From assembly GCA_001897355.1 (NCBI GenBank), contig MKST01000007.1, positions 345,077 to 409,076 of the forward strand: 64,000 nt of DNA, read 5' to 3'. The notes under the pieces were generated by a model. That model was not told where the DNA came from, did not search any database, and saw nothing but the letters and a program-made list of their open reading frames with translations. Positions 34,321-42,208 of the stretch are shown in pieces (position 1 is the first letter of the stretch; each line of letters starts with the position of its first letter). Position numbers and translations under genes: made by a program. This stretch comes from Solirubrobacterales bacterium 67-14 (lineage in GTDB: Bacteria; Actinomycetota; Thermoleophilia; Solirubrobacterales; 70-9).

Positions 34321-35078
34321 CCGTAGACGCGGGCTGCGTTGGCGCTGACCAGCTGGTCCAGTTCCGCGTAACCGATGCCCCTGAGCTCCGCCACCTTCTC
34401 GGCCGTTTCGACCACGAAGGCGGGCTGGTTGCGATCCCGACGACGGGACTGCGGCGTGAGGTAGGGGGCGTCCGTCTCGACCATGATGCGTTCATCTGGC
34501 ACCCGGGCCACGGCGCTGCGCAGGTCCTCGTTGGCGGGATAGGTGATGTTGCCGGAGAAGGAGCAGTACCAGTCACGCTCGGCCGCCTGCTCGACCCACT
34601 CCGGGGTCGAGAAGCAGTGGAGGATCACGGTCAGGTCGGGGAACTCCTCAAGGGTCGCGAAGATCTCGGAGACCGCATCGTCCTTGCCCTGTTGGTCACG
34701 GCAGTGGATGATCAGCGGCATCTCCAACCGGGCGGCGACGTCGGCCTGTTTGATGAAGGCGAGCCGCTGATTGTCCGGGTCAGCGGTGTCGCGGAAGAAA
34801 TCCAGCCCGGTCTCACCGATCGCCACCACCTTCGGGTCGGCGGCCAACTCCTCGATGTCGGCGGCAGCCGCCTCGTCGAAGCCGTCGGCGTCGTTGGGAT
34901 GGCGGCCGACCGCCGCGTAGAGCCCCTCGAAGGCGTTCGCCAGGGCGATCTGCTCGCGGTTGCTGGTCTCGTCGAGGCCGACCGTGAGGATCTTCTCGAC
35001 GCCGGCCTCGCGGGCAGCCCCGATCACCGTTTCCGGTGGATCGGGGCAGCGCGAGACATGTGAATGGGAATCGATCAA
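34314..35078 (-). CDS. TatD-family metal-dependent hydrolase (DNase)
   Basis: 254 residues, amidohydrolase-like TIM barrel. Metal-binding HSH at 5-7, Glu in IGETGLDFF, His in IIHCRDQ, His in ILHCFS and Asp in ETDAPYLTP are all present. Members are 3'-5' exonucleases or D-aminoacyl-tRNA deacylase-like. The metG-tatD-rsmA order is conserved in many bacteria. It lies six bases downstream of a small secreted-protein gene. Confidence 0.93.
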   Translation of the reverse strand: MIDSHSHVSRCPDPPETVIGAAREAGVEKILTVGLDETSNREQIALANAFEGLYAAVGRHPNDADGFDEAAAADIEELAADPKVVAIGETGLDFFRDTADPDNQRLAFIKQADVAARLEMPLIIHCRDQQGKDDAVSEIFATLEEFPDLTVILHCFSTPEWVEQAAERDWYCSFSGNITYPANEDLRSAVARVPDERIMVETDAPYLTPQSRRRDRNQPAFVVETAEKVAELRGIGYAELDQLVSANAARVYGW

Positions 35079-35084
35079 ATTCGA

Positions 35085-35510
35085 CTACCGGCGGAACTTG
35101 AAGACCTTGTTCTTGACCGTCTTCTTGCCAGTCGAGACGTCGGTCGCGGTGACCTTGATCGCGAAACGCGACCGCGGCCAGGTCAGTTTCAGGTAGTTGA
35201 GCGCCGCGCGGTTGAGGATCATCGAGGGGGATTTGGCCGTGTAGGCCTTGATGCCGCCCTTGACGGTGGCCTTCAGCACCTCGTTCGGCATCACCAGTTT
35301 CATGTTGACGACCACCGCACAGTTCTTGGTGCATCCGACCGCGACGGCCAGCTTGCGCTTCACCTTGAGCCGCTGCTTGCCGTCCACGGTCAAGACCTTG
35401 ACCTTGAGCGGCTGGTCGGCAGCCGAAACCGAGGCGACGGTGGTCAAAGAGACGCCGGCACCAAGGGCCACGATTGCAATCCCTGCGAGAGCAATTCTGA
35501 CTTTGTTCAT
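35085..35510 (-). CDS. Small secreted basic protein
   Basis: 141 residues with a signal peptide (MNKVRIALAGIAIVALGAG...VSA) and a Lys-rich beta-type body (KVKVLTVDGKQRLKVKRKLA, KKTVKNKVFKFRR). Two Cys (GCTKNC) could form a disulfide. The whole mature protein resembles the basic C-terminal tails of the larger exported proteins in this window. Function is unknown. It is inserted between metG and tatD, an unusual interruption of a conserved neighbour pair. Confidence 0.75.
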   Translation of the reverse strand: MNKVRIALAGIAIVALGAGVSLTTVASVSAADQPLKVKVLTVDGKQRLKVKRKLAVAVGCTKNCAVVVNMKLVMPNEVLKATVKGGIKAYTAKSPSMILNRAALNYLKLTWPRSRFAIKVTATDVSTGKKTVKNKVFKFRR

Positions 35511-35519
35511 GTTCCGATC

Positions 35520-37013
35520 CTAGAGTTTGGGGAAGAGAGGGTCTAGCTTCTCGACCACGGTGCCCCCGGGGCGGCTGCCGTAATCAGCCAGGTTGAGGTC
35601 GGACTGCCCGAGCGCGCCGAGCAGGATGCCGGTCGAGTTCGGCAGGTACGGGTGGAGCAGCAAGGCGAGCACGCGCAGTCCCTCGGCCAGGCTGTAGAGC
35701 ACCTGGTCGAGCCGTTCGGCATCCGCCTCGTCCTTGGCCAGCACCCAGGGCTGGGACTCCTCGACGTAACGATTGAGACGACGGACCAGCACCCAGATCT
35801 CTTCCAGGGCCTGGCTGAGCTGAGCCTCGTCGAGCAGGGCCGAGACTCGGGCGACGATGCCTTCGAAGTCGGCGGCCAGCAGCGGGTCGGGGTCGGCTTC
35901 GGGCTGGAGCCTGTCCCGGTAGCGGTCGATCATCGCCAGGGTGCGGGAGGCGAGGTTGCCGAAATCGTTGGCCAGCTCGGTTTCGTAGCGGGTCTCGAAG
36001 CCCTCGGTCGAGATCGATCCGTCCTGGCCGAAGCTGACCTCGCGGAAGCAGTAGAAGCGGAGCGCGTCGGCCCCGAACTTTTCGATCACCTCGAAGGGAT
36101 CGAGCACGTTGCCGAGCGACTTCGACATCTTCTTGTCGCCCATCAGCAGGAAGCCGTGGATGAAGATCCGCTGCGGCACCTCGATCCCAGCGGCCATCAG
36201 GAAGGCCGGCCAATAGACGGTGTGGAACTTGAGGATGTCCTTGGCGATGATGTGCCAAGAGGCGGGCCAGAACCGCTCGGTCAGGTCCTCGTTCTCGCGG
36301 GCGTAGCCGAGTGCGGTGTAGTAGTTGAGCAGCGCGTCGAACCAGACGTACATGACCTGGTCCGGATCCCAGCTCAGCGGCACCCCCCAGGAGATCTGCG
36401 AACGGGAAAGCGAGACGTCGTTCAGCCCACTGCGGATGAACGAGAGCGCCTCGTTGCGGCGGAAGTCGGGCTGGATCATGCCCGGGTTCTCCTCGTAGAG
36501 CCGCTCCAGGTCACCTTGGAAGGCCGAAAGCTTGAAGAACCAGTTCTGTTCCTTCTCCCGCTGAAGCGGGATCTCGTGGATCAGGCAGGTCTCGCCGGGG
36601 CCGATCTCGTTCTCGGATTTGAAGTCGGCACAGCGGGGGCAGTACCAGCCCTCGTAGGTGCCCTCGTACACGTAGCCGTTCTCCTTGACCCGGTTGACCA
36701 CTGCCTGGACCCGCTCGATGTGCCCCCGGTCGGTGGTGCGGATGAAGAAGTCATTCGTGGCGTCGACCCGGGAGACCATGTCGCGGAACCGGTCGGCGCT
36801 GCGGTCGACCAGCTCTTGCGGGCTGATGCCCTGCTTTTCGGCCGCCTGGGCGATCGGCTCGCCGTGCTCGTCGGTGCCGGTCAGGAAGAAGACGTCCTCC
36901 CCGCGCTGGCGCATGTGGCGGGCGAGGATGTCGGCAGCCATGGTCGAATAGGCGTGGCCGAGATGGGGATCGCCGTTGCCGTAGAAGATCGGTGTGGTTA
37001 CGTAGAAACTCAA
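35520..37013 (-). CDS. metG: Methionyl-tRNA synthetase
   Basis: 497 residues, class I synthetase of the short form without a C-terminal tRNA-binding domain. HLGH is at 17-20 and KMSKS at 295-299. The connective peptide has C125-x2-C128 and C143-x2-H146, a likely zinc knuckle. It is in the middle of the minus-strand run, ten bases before the small secreted-protein gene. Confidence 0.97.
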   Translation of the reverse strand: MSFYVTTPIFYGNGDPHLGHAYSTMAADILARHMRQRGEDVFFLTGTDEHGEPIAQAAEKQGISPQELVDRSADRFRDMVSRVDATNDFFIRTTDRGHIERVQAVVNRVKENGYVYEGTYEGWYCPRCADFKSENEIGPGETCLIHEIPLQREKEQNWFFKLSAFQGDLERLYEENPGMIQPDFRRNEALSFIRSGLNDVSLSRSQISWGVPLSWDPDQVMYVWFDALLNYYTALGYARENEDLTERFWPASWHIIAKDILKFHTVYWPAFLMAAGIEVPQRIFIHGFLLMGDKKMSKSLGNVLDPFEVIEKFGADALRFYCFREVSFGQDGSISTEGFETRYETELANDFGNLASRTLAMIDRYRDRLQPEADPDPLLAADFEGIVARVSALLDEAQLSQALEEIWVLVRRLNRYVEESQPWVLAKDEADAERLDQVLYSLAEGLRVLALLLHPYLPNSTGILLGALGQSDLNLADYGSRPGGTVVEKLDPLFPKL

Positions 37014-37035
37014 GGTCCGTCCAGCATAGGGCGGG

Positions 37036-37956
37036 TCAGGCCGAGGTCGCTTCCACCGCGGCGGCGAACAGCTCGGCCCCAGTTGTTTCGAGATCCTCGG
37101 CCAGTTCCAGGTAGAGGCAGGGCTCGGTCGCCTCGACCTCCATCAGGACCGGTTCTCCCTCCGGCGAGGAGACCATGTCGATGCGGGCGTAGAGCGGCAT
37201 GCTGCCGAAGCGGCGGGCCAGCCAGGCCACCGTCTTCGCTCCCAACTCGACCTCGGCCTCGCTCGCTTCGGCCAGGCTCATCAGGTCCTCGTCGAACATG
37301 CTTTCGGCCACGGTCGTTCCCGGACGCACCGGCGCGATCCCGGAGTCCGGCAGGAACGCCTTCTTCTTCAAGGCGTAGGCGAACCGGCCGCCGAAGAAGA
37401 TCGCGGCAGTCTCACCACGTTCGTCGATCCAGGGGATGTAGGGCTGGATCATCGCGATCTCGTCCTGGGTTCCCAGCTTTTCGAGCAGAGCCAGTCCTTC
37501 CCCGGCGTTGCCCTCGTGGAAGACCCCGGTGTCCCGGGCACCGGCCCCGGCGACCGGCTTGATCACGACCTTGCCGCCGAAGGGCGGGGCCGGGCCGCCC
37601 GGTGCGACCAGGGCGGTGGGCGGCACCGGAAGGCCGGCCCCGTCGAGCTCGGCCAGGTAGCGCTTGTCGGTATTCCAGCGCAGCAGCGCCGGGACGTTCC
37701 GCAGCCGCTCGGGCCCGACCGAGTCGGCCCAGGCGAGGAACTCCTCGGCTCGCCTCGTGTAATCCCAGGTCGAACGGACCACGACCAGGTCGAAGGCAGG
37801 CCAGTCGGCGGCGGGATCGTCCCAGGCGACGAACTCGACCTCGATCCCGCGGCCGGCCAACAGCTCGGCCGAGAGCAGGTCGTCCTGCCACGGTTCCAAG
37901 CGGGGCTCGCAGGTCGCGTAGGCGACCCGGTGACCACTGCCGGATGCGGGGCTCAA
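37036..37956 (-). CDS. ATP-grasp family ligase of unknown substrate
   Basis: 306 residues. The N-terminal domain includes VVVRSTWDYTRRAEEFLAW, a segment typical of the STWDY-type ATP-grasp proteins resembling cycloserine-pathway DcsG and glutathione synthetase-like enzymes. ATP-binding features are GGKVVIKPVAGAGARDTGVF, and the metal site YARIDMV...LMEVEATEPCLYL. The substrate is unknown; ligation of a carboxylate to an amine or thiol is the family chemistry. The start is TTG at 37956 overlapping the upstream stop (TTGA). Confidence 0.85.
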   Translation of the reverse strand: MSPASGSGHRVAYATCEPRLEPWQDDLLSAELLAGRGIEVEFVAWDDPAADWPAFDLVVVRSTWDYTRRAEEFLAWADSVGPERLRNVPALLRWNTDKRYLAELDGAGLPVPPTALVAPGGPAPPFGGKVVIKPVAGAGARDTGVFHEGNAGEGLALLEKLGTQDEIAMIQPYIPWIDERGETAAIFFGGRFAYALKKKAFLPDSGIAPVRPGTTVAESMFDEDLMSLAEASEAEVELGAKTVAWLARRFGSMPLYARIDMVSSPEGEPVLMEVEATEPCLYLELAEDLETTGAELFAAAVEATSA

Positions 37957-39674
37957 CGCCGCGGTTCCCGGCCGGTCAGGGCCTTGTACAGGTCGTTGGC
38001 CCTGGTGCCGGTCAACGAGGCGACCACGGTCGCCGCCGCCCTGGGTCTGGCGCCCGACTTGACCAGCCGCTTCAGCGCCTCGACCGCGAAGGCGATGTCC
38101 TGGCCGTGCTCGGCCGCCGCGGCAGGGGCGATCACCAGCACGATCTCGCCTTTGACCTCCCCCTGGAAGCGCATCGCGAGTTCGGTCAGCGTGCCGCGGG
38201 AGACCTCCTCGTGGAGCTTTGTCATCTCGCGGCAGACGGCGGCTTGGCGGTCCGGTGCCAGCTGGGCCAGGGCCCGCAGCGAGTTCGAGATCCGCCGCGG
38301 GGATTCGAAGGCGATCACCGTCTCGGCCGAGTTCAGCACCCTTTCCATCTCGCCGGCCCGTTTCGGCAGGAAACCCTCGAAACGCCAGCGGTCGGTTGGC
38401 AGGCCCGAAGCGACCAGGGCGACCGGGATCACGGAGGGTCCGGGCAACACCTCGACCTCGACGCCGCGATCGATGCAGGCGCGGATCAGCCGGTAGCCCG
38501 GGTCGGAGACGGCCGGCATCCCGGCGTCGGAGACCAGCGCTATCCGGTCGCCCCGCTCCATCCGCTTGACCAGCTCGACGGCGCGCGAGGCCTCGTTGCC
38601 CTCGTGGTTCGAGACCAGCCTCGGTTTGGGCCGGATCTCGAGTCTCTCTAGCAGCCGGCCGGTGCGGCGGGTGTCTTCGCAGGCCACGAAGTCAGCCATC
38701 ACGAGCGCCTCACGCACCCGTTTGCTGACGTCGCCCATGTTGCCGAAGGCGGCGGCCCCGATCATGCCGGCGGCCGGGCCGAGCTCGGCCGCGACGACGC
38801 GGGCCTTGTTCATCGGGTCGAGGGCGAACTTCTCCACCTCGGCCCGGGCCGGTGCGATCAGCATCTCCCCGAAGGCGATGGCCCCTCCTCCGAGCACGAT
38901 CACTTCCGGCTGGAAGATGTTGGCCAGCCCGACCAGTGCCTGTCCCAGGAAGTGCCCGGAACGCTCGACCGCAGCGAGCGCGGCCGCATCGCCGGCCAGC
39001 GCCGCCGCCTCCACGTCCTTGGCGTCGACGCTGCCGTTCTCGGCCAAGCGGCGGCCGAGCTCCGAGTCGGGGTTCTCTTCTGCGGCTTCACGGCCGAGCC
39101 GGCCGATCGCGGTCCCGGAAGCCATGGCTTCGATGCAGCCCCGGTTGGGGCAGTTTCCCGGACAGGGCTCGCCATCGATCTCGATCACGAAGTGTCCGAG
39201 CTCGGCCCCGGCTCCGGTCGCGCCGCGGTACAGCTCACCGTTCATCCAGATACCCCCGCCGATTCCAGTGCCGAGAGTGAGCAGGAGGGCATGCTTCGCG
39301 CCCCGGGCAGCCCCGTACAAGGCTTCGGCGAGCATCGCCAGGTTGCCATCGTTGTCGATCGCGACCGGGATCCCGACCTTCTCGGAGAGCAGGTCCCGAA
39401 CCGGGAGATTCGCGACGTCGAGATTGTTCGAAGCGATCGCGATTCCCCCTTGGAAATCGATCTGCGCGGGAACGCCGACGCCGACGCTGGCAGCGGCGGG
39501 GCGGGCCTGGTGGGCCTTGTTGATCTGCTGCGCGAGCAGGTCCACGACTGCTTCCTGCGAATAACCTTTGGAAGGGACCTCTTCCTTCCACAGGGCTTCA
39601 GGCCGCCCATCGAGCACGCCGACGGCAAGCTTTGTCCCACCAAGATCAGCCCCGATCGATTCAACTTCTGCCAT
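37953..39674 (-). CDS. Fusion: ROK-family sugar kinase + RsmI-type 16S rRNA methyltransferase
   Basis: 573 residues in one frame. Residues 1-308 are a ROK kinase: DLGGTK (10-15), catalytic D109 in DNDGN, LGTGIGGGI and the zinc motif GH-x9-CPGNCPNRGC (160-180). Residues 311-573 match RsmI (2'-O-methylation of C1402), from GNMGDVSKRVREAL through CEDTRRTGRLL, LVSDAGMPAVSDPG, LPGPSVIPVALVASGLP and GFLPKRAG. The usual RsmI start (YVVATPIGNLGD-like) is missing; its first strand is replaced by the ROK end MIGAAAFGNMGD. No ATG/GTG near the junction would allow a separate complete RsmI. The fusion may be real or an in-frame deletion. Both activities are plausible, but RsmI function is uncertain. Confidence 0.88.
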   Translation of the reverse strand: MAEVESIGADLGGTKLAVGVLDGRPEALWKEEVPSKGYSQEAVVDLLAQQINKAHQARPAAASVGVGVPAQIDFQGGIAIASNNLDVANLPVRDLLSEKVGIPVAIDNDGNLAMLAEALYGAARGAKHALLLTLGTGIGGGIWMNGELYRGATGAGAELGHFVIEIDGEPCPGNCPNRGCIEAMASGTAIGRLGREAAEENPDSELGRRLAENGSVDAKDVEAAALAGDAAALAAVERSGHFLGQALVGLANIFQPEVIVLGGGAIAFGEMLIAPARAEVEKFALDPMNKARVVAAELGPAAGMIGAAAFGNMGDVSKRVREALVMADFVACEDTRRTGRLLERLEIRPKPRLVSNHEGNEASRAVELVKRMERGDRIALVSDAGMPAVSDPGYRLIRACIDRGVEVEVLPGPSVIPVALVASGLPTDRWRFEGFLPKRAGEMERVLNSAETVIAFESPRRISNSLRALAQLAPDRQAAVCREMTKLHEEVSRGTLTELAMRFQGEVKGEIVLVIAPAAAAEHGQDIAFAVEALKRLVKSGARPRAAATVVASLTGTRANDLYKALTGREPRR

Positions 39675-39696
39675 CAGCCACCATTCTTAACTCTTC

Positions 39697-40983
39697 ATGC
39701 CTTCCTCAGGTAACAGGCCCGATCGAGACCGGCCCGAATACAACGTCTATCGCTCGCGCCGGGGCCTGTTCTCACGCTTCCGCAAGCCGGATCTCGAGTC
39801 CCTGAGCGGAAAAGAGAAGCGGGCGGCGGATCGCCAGAGGGCGGCCAGATCCGACCGGCAGGATCTACCCTACGAAGTCCACAGCTCCGGCACACCTGGC
39901 GTCGGGCGCCGGGCCAGATCTTCCGGGTCGAGAAGCCCCTTCGGCCGGGGTGGCTCCGGCCGGCGCGGCGGCGGTCGCAGACGCTGGCTCAAGTGGATCC
40001 TGATCGCCTGTTTCGGCTGGCTGGTGATCAGCTTCCTGGCCTTCGGTATTTCCGCCCAGCTCCAGTCGATGAAGCTCTCCGGGGACGCCAAGGACGCGCT
40101 CGGTGGCAGCCCCTGGATTCTGACCAGCCCACAGAACGTCTTGATCATCGGCACCGACTCCCGCCCACCGGACACGCTCGAGCCCGGTGCCGCCCAGGAA
40201 CAGCGTTGCTACGACCAGCAGGCCGAAGGCGAAGCGCCCCACGACGGCTGCGCCGGCGCCCGGGCGGACACCCTGATGGTGGTCCGGGCCGGCGGCGGCA
40301 AGTTCAAGAAGCTGGGCATCCCCCGTGACAGCTACGCGGCGATCCCCGGCCAGGACACCCAGAAGATCAATGCCGCCTACGCCTTCGGCGGCGCCGCGCT
40401 GCAGGTCAAGACGGTCGAGGATTTCCTCGGGATCTCGATCGACCACGTCGTGATCCTCAACTTCACCGGCTTCGAGGACTTCATCGACGCGATCGGCGGG
40501 GTCAAGGTGGACGTACCGCTGCGGCTCTGCGCCGACATCTCCGGCGGCAAGAAGAACGGTGGCTGGTCGATCGACCTGAAGCAGGGCACGAATACGCTGG
40601 ATGGCGAGACCGCCCTGGCTTACGCCCGGACCCGCAAGCCGAGCCCCTGCCCAGGCAACCAGCCCAGCGCTTACTCGGAGGGTTACGACGACCTCGACCG
40701 GGCCGCCGCCCAGCAGCTGGTCATGAACGGGATCAAGCAGCGCCTGACCGACCCGCTGCGCCTCCCCTACAACTTCATCAAGGGCCCGATCATCGGCTGG
40801 ACCGCACCCAAGGCCTTCGTCTCGGACATGGGGTTCTTCACCCTGCCCCAGCTCGCCCTCTCGACCGTCTTCGCCGGCTCCTCCAAACCGGATGTCCTGA
40901 TCCCTTCGGGAGCGGGACCCGGCGGCAGCCTGGAGATCCCCGAGTCAGAACGCCAGCGCGCCGCCAACGCCCTCGAGAACTGA
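39697..40983 (+). CDS. LytR-CpsA-Psr (LCP) family cell-wall ligase
   Basis: 428 residues. A basic, disordered cytoplasmic N-terminus (about 90 residues) precedes one transmembrane helix (WLKWILIACFGWLVISFLAF) and the extracellular LCP domain. LCP hallmarks: VLIIGTDSRP, GARADTLMVVR, LGIPRDSY, GGVKVDVPLRLC, LDGETALAYARTRK and DDLDRAAAQQLV, with the Arg/Asp residues that bind polyprenyl pyrophosphate. It attaches glycopolymers to peptidoglycan. It is divergent from the ROK-RsmI fusion with 22 bases between starts. Confidence 0.93.
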   Translation: MPSSGNRPDRDRPEYNVYRSRRGLFSRFRKPDLESLSGKEKRAADRQRAARSDRQDLPYEVHSSGTPGVGRRARSSGSRSPFGRGGSGRRGGGRRRWLKWILIACFGWLVISFLAFGISAQLQSMKLSGDAKDALGGSPWILTSPQNVLIIGTDSRPPDTLEPGAAQEQRCYDQQAEGEAPHDGCAGARADTLMVVRAGGGKFKKLGIPRDSYAAIPGQDTQKINAAYAFGGAALQVKTVEDFLGISIDHVVILNFTGFEDFIDAIGGVKVDVPLRLCADISGGKKNGGWSIDLKQGTNTLDGETALAYARTRKPSPCPGNQPSAYSEGYDDLDRAAAQQLVMNGIKQRLTDPLRLPYNFIKGPIIGWTAPKAFVSDMGFFTLPQLALSTVFAGSSKPDVLIPSGAGPGGSLEIPESERQRAANALEN

Positions 40984-40996
40984 GCCCTTTACCAAT

Positions 40997-41040
40997 GAGA
41001 TGGGAAAAGTTGGCAATAGTTGCCAACTTTTCCCCATCTC
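40997..41040. terminator. Long inverted repeat between convergent LCP and vapC genes
   Basis: Arms 40997-41016 and 41020-41040 are complementary over 20 bases with a single bulged G (GAGATGGG-AAAAGTTGGCAA). The loop is TAG. A/T tracts inside the stem could act as terminator tails in both directions. Confidence 0.65.
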
Positions 41041-41057
41041 ACTAGCGCCACCAGACC

Positions 41058-41465
41058 TCAGGCCGGCGGGGCCAGCACGTTCAGGCCGAGTGCCTCGGCC
41101 GCATTGCGTTGCCGCTGGTCGAAGGTGACGAAGTCAAACTCGCCGGGTAGCTTCGACGCGCCGGCCAGGTGGATCGCATCCAACGACCGAAGTCCGTATC
41201 CCCGTCCGAGATCTATCGCCGTAGTCAGACAATCGGCGTCCACGGGAACCAAGTCGAAGAATTCGAGATCTCGACTCAGCCTGGCGTCGATGGCGGCGAG
41301 GTCGAGCGGATCCTGTTCCCGACGCGCGATGCCGATGGCCGTTTCGGCGGCCAGCAGGGCCGATCCGGCCCAGTGCTGATCCTGCTGCATGATCTGGTCA
41401 ACCCACTCGGAAAAGGGCTCTCGGGAGTAGCGCTTGATCAAGGCCGATGAGTCCAGGACCAACAT
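41058..41465 (-). CDS. vapC: PIN-domain ribonuclease toxin (VapC type)
   Basis: 135 residues. Acidic residues of the PIN active site are in place: Asp in LVLDSSALIKRY, Glu in LLAAETAIGIA, Asp in SLDAIHLAGA and Asp in VTFDQRQ. VapC toxins cleave tRNA or rRNA and are held inactive by VapB. Its ATG overlaps the antitoxin stop by one base (TGATG), guaranteeing coupled synthesis. The target RNA is unknown. Confidence 0.93.
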   Translation of the reverse strand: MLVLDSSALIKRYSREPFSEWVDQIMQQDQHWAGSALLAAETAIGIARREQDPLDLAAIDARLSRDLEFFDLVPVDADCLTTAIDLGRGYGLRSLDAIHLAGASKLPGEFDFVTFDQRQRNAAEALGLNVLAPPA

Positions 41466-41752
41466 CAGATGCGCTCCTCTCGGAGATCGCTGATTATCTC
41501 TTCGCCGGGTCTATCCAGCACCAGTTTCTCCTTCGGTGGTGGTGGAGGCGCCTCACCTCGACGAGGGGCCCGGATTACTCGGCCCGAATCGTAGGCCTCC
41601 TCCATGGTCAGTGCGACCGGTCCCGAGGGAAGCGGAACCAGTTTCGCTTTGGGTTCGCCGCCGATTGTGATCACGACCACCTCACCCTGCGCCGCTTTCT
41701 TTATGTGGTTGCTCAGGTCGCTCCTGAGTTCCCGAATGCCGATCTCAACCAT
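41465..41752 (-). CDS. vapB: Phd/YefM-type antitoxin
   Basis: 95 residues. The N-terminal Phd/YefM DNA-binding fold is recognisable (VEIGIRELRSDLSNHIKKAA, GEVVVITIGGEPKAKLVPL). The unstructured Pro/charged C-terminus (APPPPPKEKLVLDRPGEEI) would wrap the toxin. It is the first gene of the pair, with a direct-repeat operator just upstream, consistent with conditional autorepression. Confidence 0.9.
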   Translation of the reverse strand: MVEIGIRELRSDLSNHIKKAAQGEVVVITIGGEPKAKLVPLPSGPVALTMEEAYDSGRVIRAPRRGEAPPPPPKEKLVLDRPGEEIISDLREERI

Positions 41753-41761
41753 TCATCAAGT

Positions 41762-41778
41762 GTACACCACGGTACACC
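41762..41778 (-). promoter_or_regulatory. Direct-repeat operator of the vapBC operon
   Basis: GTACACC occurs at 41762-41768 and 41772-41778 (minus strand GGTGTAC twice, 10-bp period). One copy is embedded in the palindrome GTGTACAC. It starts 10 bases upstream of the antitoxin ATG. One-turn spacing suits two antitoxin dimers on the same face. Confidence 0.6.
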
Positions 41779-41794
41779 TGGAATCGCGAAGTCC

Positions 41795-42121
41795 CTAATC
41801 TGAGTTCGAAGAGCCCGGGGAGGCTTTGGAACCGGAGTCTCCGGAGCCGGAGGACGAGTCCGAAGAATTGGACGAGGAGCCAGAGTCCGAGTTGCCGGAG
41901 TCCTTCTTGCCAGCCTCGGCCGCAGCCTTGGCCTTGTTCGACTTGCGGGTGCCGTAATCGGTGTTGTGGAAGCCCGAGCCCTTGAAGTGGATCGCGGGCG
42001 AATGCAGCACCTTCCGGACCGGCGCCCCGCACTCGATGCATTCCGTCAGGGCATCCTCGATGATCGACTGCATGACTTCAAATGTGTGGCCGTTTTCGCA
42101 GCGGTATTCGTAAATCGGCAT
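41795..42121 (-). CDS. FmdB-family zinc-ribbon protein with a Ser/Gly/Asp-rich tail
   Basis: 108 residues from ATG at 42121. The N-terminal FmdB zinc ribbon is MPIYEYRCENGHTFEVMQSI with CIECGAPV, four metal-ligand candidates including two Cys in the second knuckle. The loop HSPAIHFKGSGFHNTDYG is typical of the family. The last 50 residues are a low-complexity Ser/Gly/Asp stretch. FmdB proteins are putative regulators of unknown mechanism. It is divergent from glyS. Confidence 0.9.
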   Translation of the reverse strand: MPIYEYRCENGHTFEVMQSIIEDALTECIECGAPVRKVLHSPAIHFKGSGFHNTDYGTRKSNKAKAAAEAGKKDSGNSDSGSSSNSSDSSSGSGDSGSKASPGSSNSD

Positions 42122-42208
42122 CGCGGGTCTGATTATCGCAGCGCGCAGCTCTTTGCGTCCCGATACCCGTCCCGGCTTTTCGGAACGATTGTCCATAACC
42201 TCTAGGCC

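Noticed and set aside
37014..37035. T-box leader before metG (or glyS)
   Set aside because: Gaps of 22 and 87 bases are too short and lack the T-box sequence.
40997..41040. MITE or transposon end between the LCP and vapC genes
   Set aside because: No target-site duplication or second copy is visible; position between convergent genes fits a bidirectional terminator.
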